NCBI GenBank assembly: GCA_958295745.1
Contig: OY282370.1
Coordinates: forward strand, 1,359,724 to 1,423,723
Direction: 5' to 3'
Length of the DNA: 64,000 bases
Origin: an uncultured Acidimicrobiia bacterium
Lineage (GTDB): Bacteria; Actinomycetota; Acidimicrobiia; Spongiisociales; Spongiisociaceae
How positions within the stretch are numbered: position 1 is the stretch's first letter; every line of letters begins with the position of its first letter. Of the stretch, positions 25,079 through 34,030 are shown piece by piece. Below the pieces are notes generated by a model, which saw nothing but the letters and a program-made list of their open reading frames with translations, was not told the origin of the DNA and searched no databases. Made by a program: the position numbers and the translations under genes.

Positions 25079-26458
25079 GTGGCAGAAGCACAATTCGCAC
25101 ACCGCGAAGACCGGCTCGTAGCCGAGCTGCAGATGAACGTTTCCCCGAGGAGGTGGGCTACCTGGTTCTCCGAGGTTCGCTTGGAGCTGGACAGCCAAGT
25201 TTTCAAGGTGATAGCACCCTCCGACTTCCACATCATCTGGCTGCGGAATCACTACCAGGACCTGATGGAGTCGCTCGTCGCCGACCACCTCGGCCCCGAT
25301 GTCGAGGTCCGATACCTGGTCGATGACCGGTCGGGGGCGGCCTCCGACCCCGGTCCCCGCCCGGCGGCGGAGGCGGCGGAGCGGGAGCACCCCAGCGGCC
25401 CGCCTCACAGCCCACCCCACAGCAACAGCCAGCCGCCGCCCCGCTTCATCGACAAGTACATATTCGACAACTTCGTGGCCGGACAGTCGAACAAGCTGGC
25501 GCTGGCCGCTGCCCAGGCGGTATCCGAGAAACCCGGAGAACAATACAACCCACTGTTCATCTACGGCGGGGCGGGCCTCGGTAAGACCCACCTCCTCTAC
25601 GCCATCCTTCACAACACACGCAAGATCAGACCCTCTTCCTCCGTCCGGTACGTGACGTCGGAGAACTTCTTCAACGAGTTCGTCCACAGCATCAGGCGCA
25701 AGCAGATGGACAACTTCAAGACCCGATACCGCACCGTCGACCTGCTGTTGCTGGACGACATACAGTTCTTCCAGAACAAGGAACAGGTGCTCGAGGAGAT
25801 ATTTCACACCTTCAATGCCCTGTACGAGCAGAGCCGCCAGATGGTGCTCTCATGCGACCGACCCCCGAAGGACCTGGGGTTCGAGGAGCGGCTCCAGTCT
25901 CGCTTCCAGTGGGGCCTCCTCACCGACATCAGCCCCCCGGACGTCGAAACCCGCCTGGCCATCCTCCAGCGAAACGCCGAATACGCACCCACCCGGGTGC
26001 CGGAGGATGTCCTGGAGTTCATCGCCCAGCACATCACGGACAACATCCGCAAGCTGGAGAGCGCCCTCACCAAGGTCACGGCCTACGCGGGGCTGAACAA
26101 GCAACCCATCACCCTGGAGCTGGCCCAAGCTCAGCTCCAGGACCTGCTGGACACCACCGGAGCAAGACCTCCCACCGGGGAGGAGATCGTGGCCGTTACA
26201 GCCATCACCTACGGATACACGTTGAGCGATCTCCAAGGCAGCAGCCGCCGGCAGAGGCTCGTAGAGGCCCGCCACGCCGCCATGTATCTATGCCGTGACC
26301 TCACGGACCTGTCCCTGACCAAGGTAGGTAGGCTCCTCGGCGGTCGCGACCACACCACCGTGATGCACGGGATCAAAAAGACCAAGCAGCGGATCCGATC
26401 CGATCCCGAGCTGGCGCGCCTCGTTCAGAAGCTGTCCAAAAACCTGTGCTCAAAATGA
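25079..26458 (+). CDS. dnaA: Chromosomal replication initiator DnaA
   Basis: An AAA+ initiator that binds DnaA boxes and opens the origin. Domain I ends with SPRRWATWFSEVRL and IWLRNHYQDLMESLV, a short Pro/Ser-rich domain II follows, then Walker A GGAGLGKTHLLYAI near 162-175, Walker B LLLLDDIQFF, and the DNA-binding domain IV with GGRDHTTVMHGIKK near the C-terminus. The reading frame is open from an ATG at 24971 (495 residues). I prefer the GTG at 25079 (459 residues): it has AAAAGGGGA 9 bases upstream, aligns domain I with other DnaA proteins, and leaves the DnaA-box cluster outside the coding region. Confidence 0.95.
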   Translation: MAEAQFAHREDRLVAELQMNVSPRRWATWFSEVRLELDSQVFKVIAPSDFHIIWLRNHYQDLMESLVADHLGPDVEVRYLVDDRSGAASDPGPRPAAEAAEREHPSGPPHSPPHSNSQPPPRFIDKYIFDNFVAGQSNKLALAAAQAVSEKPGEQYNPLFIYGGAGLGKTHLLYAILHNTRKIRPSSSVRYVTSENFFNEFVHSIRRKQMDNFKTRYRTVDLLLLDDIQFFQNKEQVLEEIFHTFNALYEQSRQMVLSCDRPPKDLGFEERLQSRFQWGLLTDISPPDVETRLAILQRNAEYAPTRVPEDVLEFIAQHITDNIRKLESALTKVTAYAGLNKQPITLELAQAQLQDLLDTTGARPPTGEEIVAVTAITYGYTLSDLQGSSRRQRLVEARHAAMYLCRDLTDLSLTKVGRLLGGRDHTTVMHGIKKTKQRIRSDPELARLVQKLSKNLCSK

Positions 26459-26651
26459 CTATTTTCCCCAAGCGTCCGAGGGGGCACTCCATCTCGGTGG
26501 ACAACGCAGCCCGCTATCCACCGAGGCGATAGGGGCATCCAGCCTGCTCTAGCAGGGGAAACAACGATTTTATCCACGTTCCACAGACCCAACCACTACT
26601 ACTAGGAGAAAGAAAAGAAAATGAAGAGTCACAGAAGAGGGAGGAAACGTC
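26459..26651. other. dnaA-dnaN intergenic region, oriC candidate
   Basis: This 193-bp gap, the usual origin site in actinobacteria, contains degenerate DnaA boxes: GGTGGACAA at 26496-26504 (complement TTGTCCACC), CTATCCACC at 26514-26522 and TTATCCACG at 26570-26578. An A-rich tract runs through AGGAGAAAGAAAAGAAAATG near 26604-26623. It is short for an actinobacterial oriC, so part of the origin may extend to the cluster before dnaA. Confidence 0.55.
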
Positions 26652-27737
26652 GTGCAAATCCGAGCTGACCGTGATGATCTGGCCGAGGCCTTCAGTCGCG
26701 CCAACCGGGCGGTGGGCACAAAGGCGGCTCTACCGATCCTGCAGGGGTTGCTCTGCCGGGTGTCGGACGGAATGCTGCGCGTTACCGGAAGCGACACCGA
26801 GGTCACGGTTCGCACTTCGGTGGAGGTGCAGGTGATGGAGGAGGGCAGCTTCATCGTTCCCAGCCGGTTCATGACCGACGCCGTCCGCCGGATGCCCGAA
26901 GGTACGGTGACCCTGCGCTCCGTAGACGGTGAAATCGAGCTGGAGGGCAACGGGCCCCGGTTCACCATCCGCCAGCTGGCAATCGACGATTATCCGGATC
27001 TGGCCGAACCCGATCCGGCGGGGGCTGTGAAGGTGGACGGGGAGCTGTTGCTGGAGGCGATCGCCCAGGTAACGGTGGCCGCTTCCAGCGATTCGGCTCG
27101 CCCGATCCTGACCGGTGTGCTCATGGAGAACTCGGACAGCGGGCTGCGGTTGGTGGCGACCGACAGCTACCGGTTGGCGGTGCGCGACCTGGCGGATGTG
27201 AAGATGAACGGGTCGGGCCTGGTTCCCGCCCGGGGTCTCCGGGAGCTCGGCCGGACGGTCGCATCGACCGTGATAAATGTGGCGATCCAGGAACGGGAGG
27301 CCGTGTTCTCGTCGGACAGGGGTTCGTTGAGCATCAGGCTGATCGAGGGCAACTTCCCGAACTACCGGCAGTTGCTCCCCGACAGGTACCCCAACGAGGT
27401 GGTGCTCGGCAAGGAGATTCTCCTCGATGCGGTGGGGCGGGCTTCCTTGGTGGCCGAGGATCACATCCCGATCCGCCTGAACATGGGAGAAGCGGGCGTG
27501 AAGATCACAGTGCAACGGCGGGACCTGGGGGGTGCAGTCGAGCTGGTGTCCGGGGTGTACCGGGGTGAGCTCGATGAGGTGGATATCGCCTTCAACGCCC
27601 GCTACCTGAGCGAAGGGGTCATGGCCACCGACGGAGAGCAGATCCGGATGGAGGTGGTGGACAGCTTCAAGCCCAGTGTCATAAGGGCATCCGGCCGCGA
27701 CGACTTCCTCTACCTGCTCATGCCGGTGCGGGTCTGA
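26652..27737 (+). CDS. dnaN: DNA polymerase III beta subunit (sliding clamp)
   Basis: A 361-residue clamp with the three-domain repeat plan. Recognisable pieces are MQIRADRDDLAEAFSRANR at the start, LPILQGLLCRV near 30, the domain 2 start DGELLLEAIAQV near 130 and the C-terminal LLMPVRV that binds the client cleft. The GTG start at 26652 has GGGAGGAAA upstream. It lies in the dnaA-dnaN-recF-dciA-gyrB-gyrA series. Confidence 0.96.
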   Translation: MQIRADRDDLAEAFSRANRAVGTKAALPILQGLLCRVSDGMLRVTGSDTEVTVRTSVEVQVMEEGSFIVPSRFMTDAVRRMPEGTVTLRSVDGEIELEGNGPRFTIRQLAIDDYPDLAEPDPAGAVKVDGELLLEAIAQVTVAASSDSARPILTGVLMENSDSGLRLVATDSYRLAVRDLADVKMNGSGLVPARGLRELGRTVASTVINVAIQEREAVFSSDRGSLSIRLIEGNFPNYRQLLPDRYPNEVVLGKEILLDAVGRASLVAEDHIPIRLNMGEAGVKITVQRRDLGGAVELVSGVYRGELDEVDIAFNARYLSEGVMATDGEQIRMEVVDSFKPSVIRASGRDDFLYLLMPVRV

Positions 27738-27764
27738 AAAGAGGTCGGCGCCGGGGGAGGGGCG

Positions 27765-28856
27765 ATGCGCCTTTCGTGGCTGGAGCTGAATGATTTCCGC
27801 AGTTATGTCAGGTTGCTGTGGACGCCCCATCCGGATGTCAACGTCCTGGTAGGCCGGAACGCGTCCGGCAAGACCAACCTTCTGGAAGCCGTCGGGTATC
27901 TTGCCTCGCTGCGTTCCTTTCGCAAGGTTCCGGATGGGGTTCTGGTCAGGACGGGGGCGGATCGGGCGGTGGTGAGGGGGGAGCTGGCGGGGGAGGGGAC
28001 CTCCACGCTCATCGAGGTGGAGACCCCGGCAGCCGGGCGCAGGCGGGCGCAGGTCAACCGGGAGCGGCTGGGCCGGATCTCGGATCTGCTGGGCGTGGTG
28101 CGGAGCATCACCTTTCTCCCCGACGATCTCGACTTGGTGAAGCGGGGGCCCGCCTATCGCCGGGATATGCTCGACGCGGCGGCGGTGCAGATATGGCCGG
28201 CGGCGCATCGGGATCAGCAGGAATACGAGCGGTCGCTGCGGCAGCGCAACTCCCTGCTCAAGCAGATGGGAAACCGGGCCGACCGGGTTTCACTGCAGGT
28301 GTGGGATGACCGGCTGGCCCATGCCGGCGGGTTGCTGATGGCCCGGCGGGCGGCCGTCGTTCGGGCGGTCGAGGAACGCACGGGCGCCTTCTACCGGGAA
28401 CTTTCCGGAGATAGCACCCGGGTGGTGATCGATTACCGCTCTACCTGGGGCGCCGAGGCGGCCGGCGACCCGGCGGGTTGGCAGGCCGCCTTGGGTGATG
28501 CGCTGGCGGCGGCGCGGCAGGCCGACCTCGACCGGCGTCTGTCCACGGTGGGGCCTCATCGGGACGACGTCGTGCTGTTGCTGGGCGGCCGGGATTCCCG
28601 GATACGGGCCAGCCAGGGCGAGCAACGATCTTTGGCCTTGGCGCTCAGGCTGGCAACTCATCGGGCGGTGGAAGAGAGCGTCGGCGCCGCCCCCTTGCTG
28701 CTGTTGGACGACGTGTTCTCCGAGCTCGACGCGCATCGATCGGCGGCGCTGTCCAGGATCCTTCCTGATGCCCAGACCTTTGTCACCACGGCCCGGTCCG
28801 AGGACGTTCCGCTCCGCGGCCGCCGATGGGAGCTGAGCGGGGGAGAGCTGCGGTGA
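27765..28856 (+). CDS. recF: DNA replication and repair protein RecF
   Basis: A 363-residue SMC-like ATPase for recombinational gap repair. Walker A is GRNASGKTNLLEAV at about 30-43, slightly variant from the usual GxNGxGKT. The signature region is SQGEQRSLALALRL and Walker B LLLLDDVFSELD near 313-324. The start ATG has GGGGAGGGG upstream. The stop overlaps the next gene (GTGA). Confidence 0.95.
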   Translation: MRLSWLELNDFRSYVRLLWTPHPDVNVLVGRNASGKTNLLEAVGYLASLRSFRKVPDGVLVRTGADRAVVRGELAGEGTSTLIEVETPAAGRRRAQVNRERLGRISDLLGVVRSITFLPDDLDLVKRGPAYRRDMLDAAAVQIWPAAHRDQQEYERSLRQRNSLLKQMGNRADRVSLQVWDDRLAHAGGLLMARRAAVVRAVEERTGAFYRELSGDSTRVVIDYRSTWGAEAAGDPAGWQAALGDALAAARQADLDRRLSTVGPHRDDVVLLLGGRDSRIRASQGEQRSLALALRLATHRAVEESVGAAPLLLLDDVFSELDAHRSAALSRILPDAQTFVTTARSEDVPLRGRRWELSGGELR

Positions 28857-29296
28857 CCGGGACCGAGCGGTGGTCCCGCCAGCGCGTGGAGGAGATCTTG
28901 GCCCGCTTCGACCCCGAGGAGGCCCGGGCGCTGGCGCTGGCTTGGAGCGAGGCGGAAAGGGAGCGCCGCCGCGAGAAGCAGGCCGATCGAACGGCCCCGA
29001 TGTCGGAAGCCGTTCGATCCATCCTTTCGGAGCACGGGCTGCCCCCGCTCGCCCGGATGCAGCAGCTGTACCGCCGGTGGGAGGAGCTGGCCGGGCGGCA
29101 GTGGGCCGCCCATTCCAAGCCCCTCGTGATACGGCATGGCGAGCTGGTGGTGGAGGCCTCGGATCGGAGGATCGTAAGACGGCTCCGCCACGACGCCAAC
29201 CGGCTGATGAACCGCCTCAACCGGCACTTCGGCGAGGGTTTCGTCACCAGGGTCAGGGTGGTGAGCCCGCCCCGCCTGAGCAATCGTCGAGCCTGA
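28853..29296 (+). CDS. dciA: DUF721 protein, DciA-like helicase loader
   Basis: A 147-residue protein with the DUF721 domain at about 60-145 (YRRWEELAGRQWAAHSKPL, GELVVEASDRRIVRRLRHDA, RLNRHFGEGFVTRVRV). DciA proteins load or assist the replicative helicase in bacteria lacking DnaC, and the gene between recF and gyrB is the standard actinobacterial place. The GTG at 28853 overlaps the recF stop and has GGGGAGAG upstream. The last codons fall in a 13-base tandem repeat that continues into the intergenic region. Confidence 0.9.
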   Translation: MTGTERWSRQRVEEILARFDPEEARALALAWSEAERERRREKQADRTAPMSEAVRSILSEHGLPPLARMQQLYRRWEELAGRQWAAHSKPLVIRHGELVVEASDRRIVRRLRHDANRLMNRLNRHFGEGFVTRVRVVSPPRLSNRRA

Positions 29297-29651
29297 ACGG
29301 CCGTCGAGCCTGAAAAATCAGGGGCGGCTGTCACTCTGCTCACCCCTCCACCCAAACCAGATCGACGGACGAGATCGATAAAAGATGAACGAGATCGATA
29401 AAAAAATATCTTGAACAACGCAACGATCTGCTGTACCGATTACTAGCGTGAGCCCATGAGCAATGAGCCCGTGAGCCGGTAAACCTTGGAGTAGCCCTTG
29501 GGTTCAACTACCATGAAAAGAGACAGAAGTAGACATCTAGGCGGGGTGCGTCAGGGGCCGGAAAAGGGCTTCCTTCGCTTGGCCGGAGTTGCCCGCCGAG
29601 CAGTATCCAGGGCCAACGCATCAGGGGCCAACGCAAGCTGAGGGATCGAGG
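29297..29651. repeat. dciA-gyrB intergenic region full of short tandem duplications
   Basis: No gene is supported here. Four separate short duplications occur: CGTCGAGCCTGAA at 29285-29297 and 29302-29314; ACGAGATCGATAAAA at 29369-29383 and 29389-29403; GTGAGCC/ATGAGC units at about 29449-29476; and CAGGGCCAACGCA at 29608-29620 with a 14-base variant at 29622-29635. A small hairpin CCTGA-AAAA-TCAGG lies at 29309-29322. The gyrB promoter should be in the AT-rich centre near 29395-29415. Confidence 0.6.
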
Positions 29652-31562
29652 GTGACTGCCAAGCAAGCATCGAGCTACGACGCCAAAGACATCGAGGTAT
29701 TGCCGGGCCTGGAGGCCGTGCGGCGGCGGCCCGGGATGTACATCGGAACGACCGGCCCGCGGGGGCTCCACCATCTGGTCTGGGAGGTGGTGGACAACTC
29801 CGTGGACGAGGCCATGGCGGGCTTCGCCGACCGGATCGACGTGGCCCTCCTCGCCGACGGGGGCTGCCGGGTGGAGGACAACGGGCGCGGCATCCCGGTG
29901 TCTCGGCATGCCCGCACCCGCAAGTCGGCCTTGACCACGGTGCTAACCACTCTGCACGCGGGCGGCAAGTTCAAACAGGGCGCCTATACAGTGTCGGGGG
30001 GGCTCCACGGGGTGGGCGTTTCGGTGGTGAACGCCCTGGCGCTCCGCTTGGAGGCAGAGGTGGTGCGGGATGGTTTTCGCTGGTCCCAGGCCTTCGAGAG
30101 GGGCAAGCCGGTCCATCCGCAGATACAGAAGGGCCGGAGGGCCCGCCGCACCGGTACCACCATCACCTTCTGGCCGGACCCGGACGTGTTCGAGGACACG
30201 ATCGCCTTCAGCTACGGCGCCGTCTCCCAGCGGCTCCGCGAGCTGGCCTTCCTGAACCGGGGTCTGGAGGTGCGCCTGGTCGACGAACGGGAGGAGGACC
30301 GCTCGGACACCTTCCGATACAAGGGCGGGATCAGGGACTTCATCCTGCACCTCAACCGTCATCGGGAGGCCCTGCACAGCCGGGTCATGTATCTGGAAGA
30401 CCAAGGCGGGGACGCCGAGCTGGAGGTTGCCATGCAATGGACCGCCTCCTTCAGCGAGAACGTGCTCAGCTTCGCCAACAACATCAACACCCATGAGGGC
30501 GGCACCCACGAGGAGGGGTTCCGCACCGCCCTGACCAAGGCGATGAACGATTTCGCCCGATCCAAGAACCTGCTGAAGGAGAAGGACTCCAACCTGGGGG
30601 GCGAGGATGTACGGGAGGGCCTGACCGCGGTCGTCTCCATCAAGGTGCGTGAACCCCAGTTCGAGGGGCAGACCAAGACCAAGCTGGGCAACACCGAGAT
30701 CCGCAGCTATGTGGTCAAGGCCCTCAACCGCATGCTGCCTGAGTGGTTGGAACGCCACCCCAAGGACGCCCGCCGGATAGTCGAGAAGGCCCGCCAGGCC
30801 CAGCACGCCCGGGAGGCGGCCCGCAAGGCCCGGGACGTGATCCGCCGCAAGTCCCTGCTCGACTCCTCCCGTCTACCCGGCAAGCTGGTGGACTGCACCT
30901 CCCGGGACCCCGAGCGGGCCGAGCTGTTCATAGTGGAGGGCGATTCAGCGGCCGGGCCGGCCAAGAACGGCCGGGACTCCAGCTTCCAGGCGGTGCTGCC
31001 GATCCGGGGCAAGATACTCAACGTGGAGAAGGCCCGGCTGGCCAGGGCGCTCCAGAACAACGAGATACAGGCCCTCATCACCGCCATCGGTACGGGCATC
31101 GGCGAAGACTTCGATCTGGAGAAGGCCCGTTATCACAAGGTGATCATGCTGACCGACGCCGATGTGGACGGCGCCCATATCCGCACCCTGCTGCTCACCT
31201 TCTTCTTCCGGCACATGCTCAAGCTCGTCGGGGCGGGATACGTTCATATCTCGGTGCCCCCTCTCTACCGGGTGAAGGTAGGCCGCAAGGTCCACTACCT
31301 GTCCGACGACGCCGAGCTGGAGGCCTTCAAGGCGTCCCACCCCAAGGCCCGGCCCACCCGGTTCAAAGGGCTGGGAGAGATGAACGACGAGGAGCTGAGC
31401 GTGACCGCCCTCGACCCCGCCACCCGGACGTTGGTACAAGTAAGGATGGAGGACGCCGCCGAGGCGGACGAAATGTTCTCGACCCTCATGGGCAGCGATG
31501 TAGCCGCCCGCAAGGAGTTCATCCAGCAGAACGCCGGCGACGTCCGGTTCCTGGACATCTGA
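29652..31562 (+). CDS. gyrB: DNA gyrase subunit B
   Basis: A 636-residue ATPase subunit of gyrase. The GHKL ATP site shows RPGMYIGTTGPRGLHHLVWE split over two motifs, VDNSVDEAMAG and DNGRGIPV. The Toprim domain has EGDSAAGPAKNGRD and the metal-binding LTDADVDGAHIRT, and the C-terminus ends FIQQNAGDVRFLDI. The GTG at 29652 is chosen because homologous GyrB proteins start close to KDIEVLPGLEAVRRRPGM. An upstream in-frame ATG at 29589 would add 21 residues lying in a repeat. Confidence 0.96.
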   Translation: MTAKQASSYDAKDIEVLPGLEAVRRRPGMYIGTTGPRGLHHLVWEVVDNSVDEAMAGFADRIDVALLADGGCRVEDNGRGIPVSRHARTRKSALTTVLTTLHAGGKFKQGAYTVSGGLHGVGVSVVNALALRLEAEVVRDGFRWSQAFERGKPVHPQIQKGRRARRTGTTITFWPDPDVFEDTIAFSYGAVSQRLRELAFLNRGLEVRLVDEREEDRSDTFRYKGGIRDFILHLNRHREALHSRVMYLEDQGGDAELEVAMQWTASFSENVLSFANNINTHEGGTHEEGFRTALTKAMNDFARSKNLLKEKDSNLGGEDVREGLTAVVSIKVREPQFEGQTKTKLGNTEIRSYVVKALNRMLPEWLERHPKDARRIVEKARQAQHAREAARKARDVIRRKSLLDSSRLPGKLVDCTSRDPERAELFIVEGDSAAGPAKNGRDSSFQAVLPIRGKILNVEKARLARALQNNEIQALITAIGTGIGEDFDLEKARYHKVIMLTDADVDGAHIRTLLLTFFFRHMLKLVGAGYVHISVPPLYRVKVGRKVHYLSDDAELEAFKASHPKARPTRFKGLGEMNDEELSVTALDPATRTLVQVRMEDAAEADEMFSTLMGSDVAARKEFIQQNAGDVRFLDI

Positions 31563-31579
31563 GCGGAGGAGGCGCGCCG

Positions 31580-34030
31580 ATGAGCGATCTGATCACCGGC
31601 GACGGCGGTGCCCCGCCCCCGAAGGTCATAAACGTCGACATCAACGAGGAGATGTCCAAGTCCTTCGTCGACTACGCCATGTCGGTGATCGTGTCGCGGG
31701 CGCTGCCGGACGTGCGGGACGGCCTGAAGCCGGTGCAAAGACGGATCATCTATGCCATGAACGACATGGGGGTCCGCCCGGGCAGCCCCCACCGCAAGTC
31801 GGCCACCGTGGTGGGGGAGGTGATCGGCAAGTACCACCCCCATTCCAACGACGCCATCTACGACGCCCTAGTGCGGATGGGCCAGTCCTTCTCGCTCCGC
31901 TACCCGCTCATCCACCCGCAGGGCAACTTCGGGACCACCGACGACCCGCCCGCCGCCATGCGTTACACGGAATGCCGGCTGGCGAAGCTGGCCTCCGTGC
32001 TGCTGGACGGTATAGGCGAGGACACGGTGGACTTCGCCGACAACTTCGACGGGTCCGAGTCGGAGCCGACGGTGCTTCCGTCCCGGTTTCCCAACCTTCT
32101 GGTGAACGGATCCCAGGGGATCGCGGTGGGCATGGCCACCAACATCCCGCCCCACAACCTGGGCGAGATCGTCGACGCCTGCCTCTTCGGGCTGGAACAC
32201 CCCGACGCCGGCCCCGAGGAGTATCTGAAGATCGTCAAGGGCCCCGACTTCCCGACCGGCGGGTACGTGGTCGGCACCAAGGAGATCAGGCAGGCCCTCG
32301 TGTCGGGGCGGGGATCCGTCAAGATGCGGGCGGTTACCGACTTCGTGCAGGTCCGCAAGGGCCGGACCGCCATCCTGGTGACCGAGCTGCCCTACCAGGT
32401 GAGCCAGGACCGGGTGATGGAGAGGATCGCCAAACTGGTCCAGCAGAAGACCCTGTCGGGCATCGCCGACCTACGCAACGAGTCTTCCTCTCGGAATGGT
32501 ATGCGGCTGATGATCGAGCTGAAGAAGGACGCCACCCCCCAGGTGGTTCTCAACCAGCTGTTCAAGCACACCAAGCTGCAGGAGACCTTCGGCGTCAACG
32601 CGGTGGCCCTGGTAGACGGGGTGCCCCGCACACTCGGCATAGCCCACATGATCCAGTACTTCCTCGACCACCAGATGGAGGTGGTCGAGCGCCGCACCCG
32701 ATTCCGGCTGGATCGGGCCCTGGCCCGGGCCCATATCCTGGAAGGCCTGATCATCGCGGTGGACAACATCGACGAGGTGATCACCCTCATCCGCCGCAGC
32801 CGGAACGCCGACCGGGCCCGCACCGCCCTGATGGAGCGGTTCCCGTTGTCCGAGGTTCAGGCCCGCGCCATCCTCGACATGCCGCTGCGCCGCCTCACCT
32901 CGCTCGAAACCGACAAGCTGAGGGAGGAACACGCCGCCCTCATGGAGCTGATCGCCGAGCTGCAGGCGATACTGGCCGACCCCGCCCTCCGCCGGGAGCT
33001 GATCGCCGCTGAGCTGGGCGCGGTGCGGGAAGCCCACGCCGACGAGCGCAAGACTCGGATCATTCCGGCGGAAGGAGAGCTGTCTCTCGAGGACCTGATC
33101 GCCGACGACGAGCTGATCGTTACGGTGTCCGCCAAGGGCTACCTCAAGTCGGTGGAGGCCGGCGCCTACCGGACGCAGGGCAGGGGCGGCCGGGGGGTGA
33201 AGGCGGCCGCCCTGCGTGAGGATGACTACCTGACCCAAGTGCTGCACACCACCGCCCACGCCATTCTTCTGTTCTTCACCAACCGGGGCCGGGTGTATCG
33301 GGTCCGGGCGTACGAGGTGCCGAGGAAGGGCCGCACCGCCCGAGGGGTGATGGCCCACTCGGTGCTGCCCCTCGAGCCGGAGGAACGGATAGAGGAGCTG
33401 GTGGACACCCGCGACTACGAATCCTTCAAGTACATGGTGATGATCACCAAGCGGGGGCGGATCAAGCGGACCGCCTTCAGGGAGTACGAGAGCCGCATCG
33501 CGAGATTGGTGGCCATCAGCCTGCGGGACGGCGACGAGGTGGTGGCGGTGCGCTCCACCGACGGCAACAGCCACATCCTCATGTTCACTCGCCAGGGAAT
33601 GGGAATCTGCTTCTCCGAAGACGACATCCGGTCCACGGGCCGGTCCACGCAGGGGGTCATCGGGATGAGGCTGGCGCCCGACGACGAGGTGGTGGGGGCG
33701 ACGGTCACCCTGGACGGCGACGAGGTGCTGATGCTCACCTCGGGCGGGTACGGGAAGCGCACCAAGGTGGCGGCCTTCCGATCACAGAAGCGGGCCGGGA
33801 AAGGCATGAAGGCCATCAAGCTGACCAGGGTGCGGGGCGAGCTGGTGGGGGCCCAGGCGGTGACGCCGGGCAGCCAGGTGGTGGTGGTCTCGTCCGAAGG
33901 GATCGTCATCCGCACCGAGACCGATACGATCAGCCGCCAGGGGCGCGTGGCCAGCGGGGTCAAGGTCATGAACCTTCCGGAGGGGGTGAGGCTCAGCTCG
34001 TTCACGCCGGTGCCCAAGGAAGAGGAGTGA
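31580..34030 (+). CDS. gyrA: DNA gyrase subunit A
   Basis: An 816-residue breakage-reunion subunit. The catalytic tyrosine is Y129 in AAMRYTECR. The quinolone-resistance region reads KYHPHSNDAIYDALVRM (84-100). At E. coli positions 81-83 (GDS) it has S89, N90, D91, an uncommon combination. D95 matches E. coli D87. The C-terminal beta-pinwheel has a GyrA-box-like QGRGGRGVKA. The frame is open far upstream inside gyrB but the ATG at 31580 with GGAGGAGG is the real start. It overlaps the next gene. Confidence 0.96.
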   Translation: MSDLITGDGGAPPPKVINVDINEEMSKSFVDYAMSVIVSRALPDVRDGLKPVQRRIIYAMNDMGVRPGSPHRKSATVVGEVIGKYHPHSNDAIYDALVRMGQSFSLRYPLIHPQGNFGTTDDPPAAMRYTECRLAKLASVLLDGIGEDTVDFADNFDGSESEPTVLPSRFPNLLVNGSQGIAVGMATNIPPHNLGEIVDACLFGLEHPDAGPEEYLKIVKGPDFPTGGYVVGTKEIRQALVSGRGSVKMRAVTDFVQVRKGRTAILVTELPYQVSQDRVMERIAKLVQQKTLSGIADLRNESSSRNGMRLMIELKKDATPQVVLNQLFKHTKLQETFGVNAVALVDGVPRTLGIAHMIQYFLDHQMEVVERRTRFRLDRALARAHILEGLIIAVDNIDEVITLIRRSRNADRARTALMERFPLSEVQARAILDMPLRRLTSLETDKLREEHAALMELIAELQAILADPALRRELIAAELGAVREAHADERKTRIIPAEGELSLEDLIADDELIVTVSAKGYLKSVEAGAYRTQGRGGRGVKAAALREDDYLTQVLHTTAHAILLFFTNRGRVYRVRAYEVPRKGRTARGVMAHSVLPLEPEERIEELVDTRDYESFKYMVMITKRGRIKRTAFREYESRIARLVAISLRDGDEVVAVRSTDGNSHILMFTRQGMGICFSEDDIRSTGRSTQGVIGMRLAPDDEVVGATVTLDGDEVLMLTSGGYGKRTKVAAFRSQKRAGKGMKAIKLTRVRGELVGAQAVTPGSQVVVVSSEGIVIRTETDTISRQGRVASGVKVMNLPEGVRLSSFTPVPKEEE

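Noticed and set aside
30743-31579. Upstream extension of the gyrA frame through gyrB
   Set aside because: The extension is the shifted frame of gyrB. GyrA similarity begins at the ATG at 31580, which has a GGAGGAGG ribosome site.
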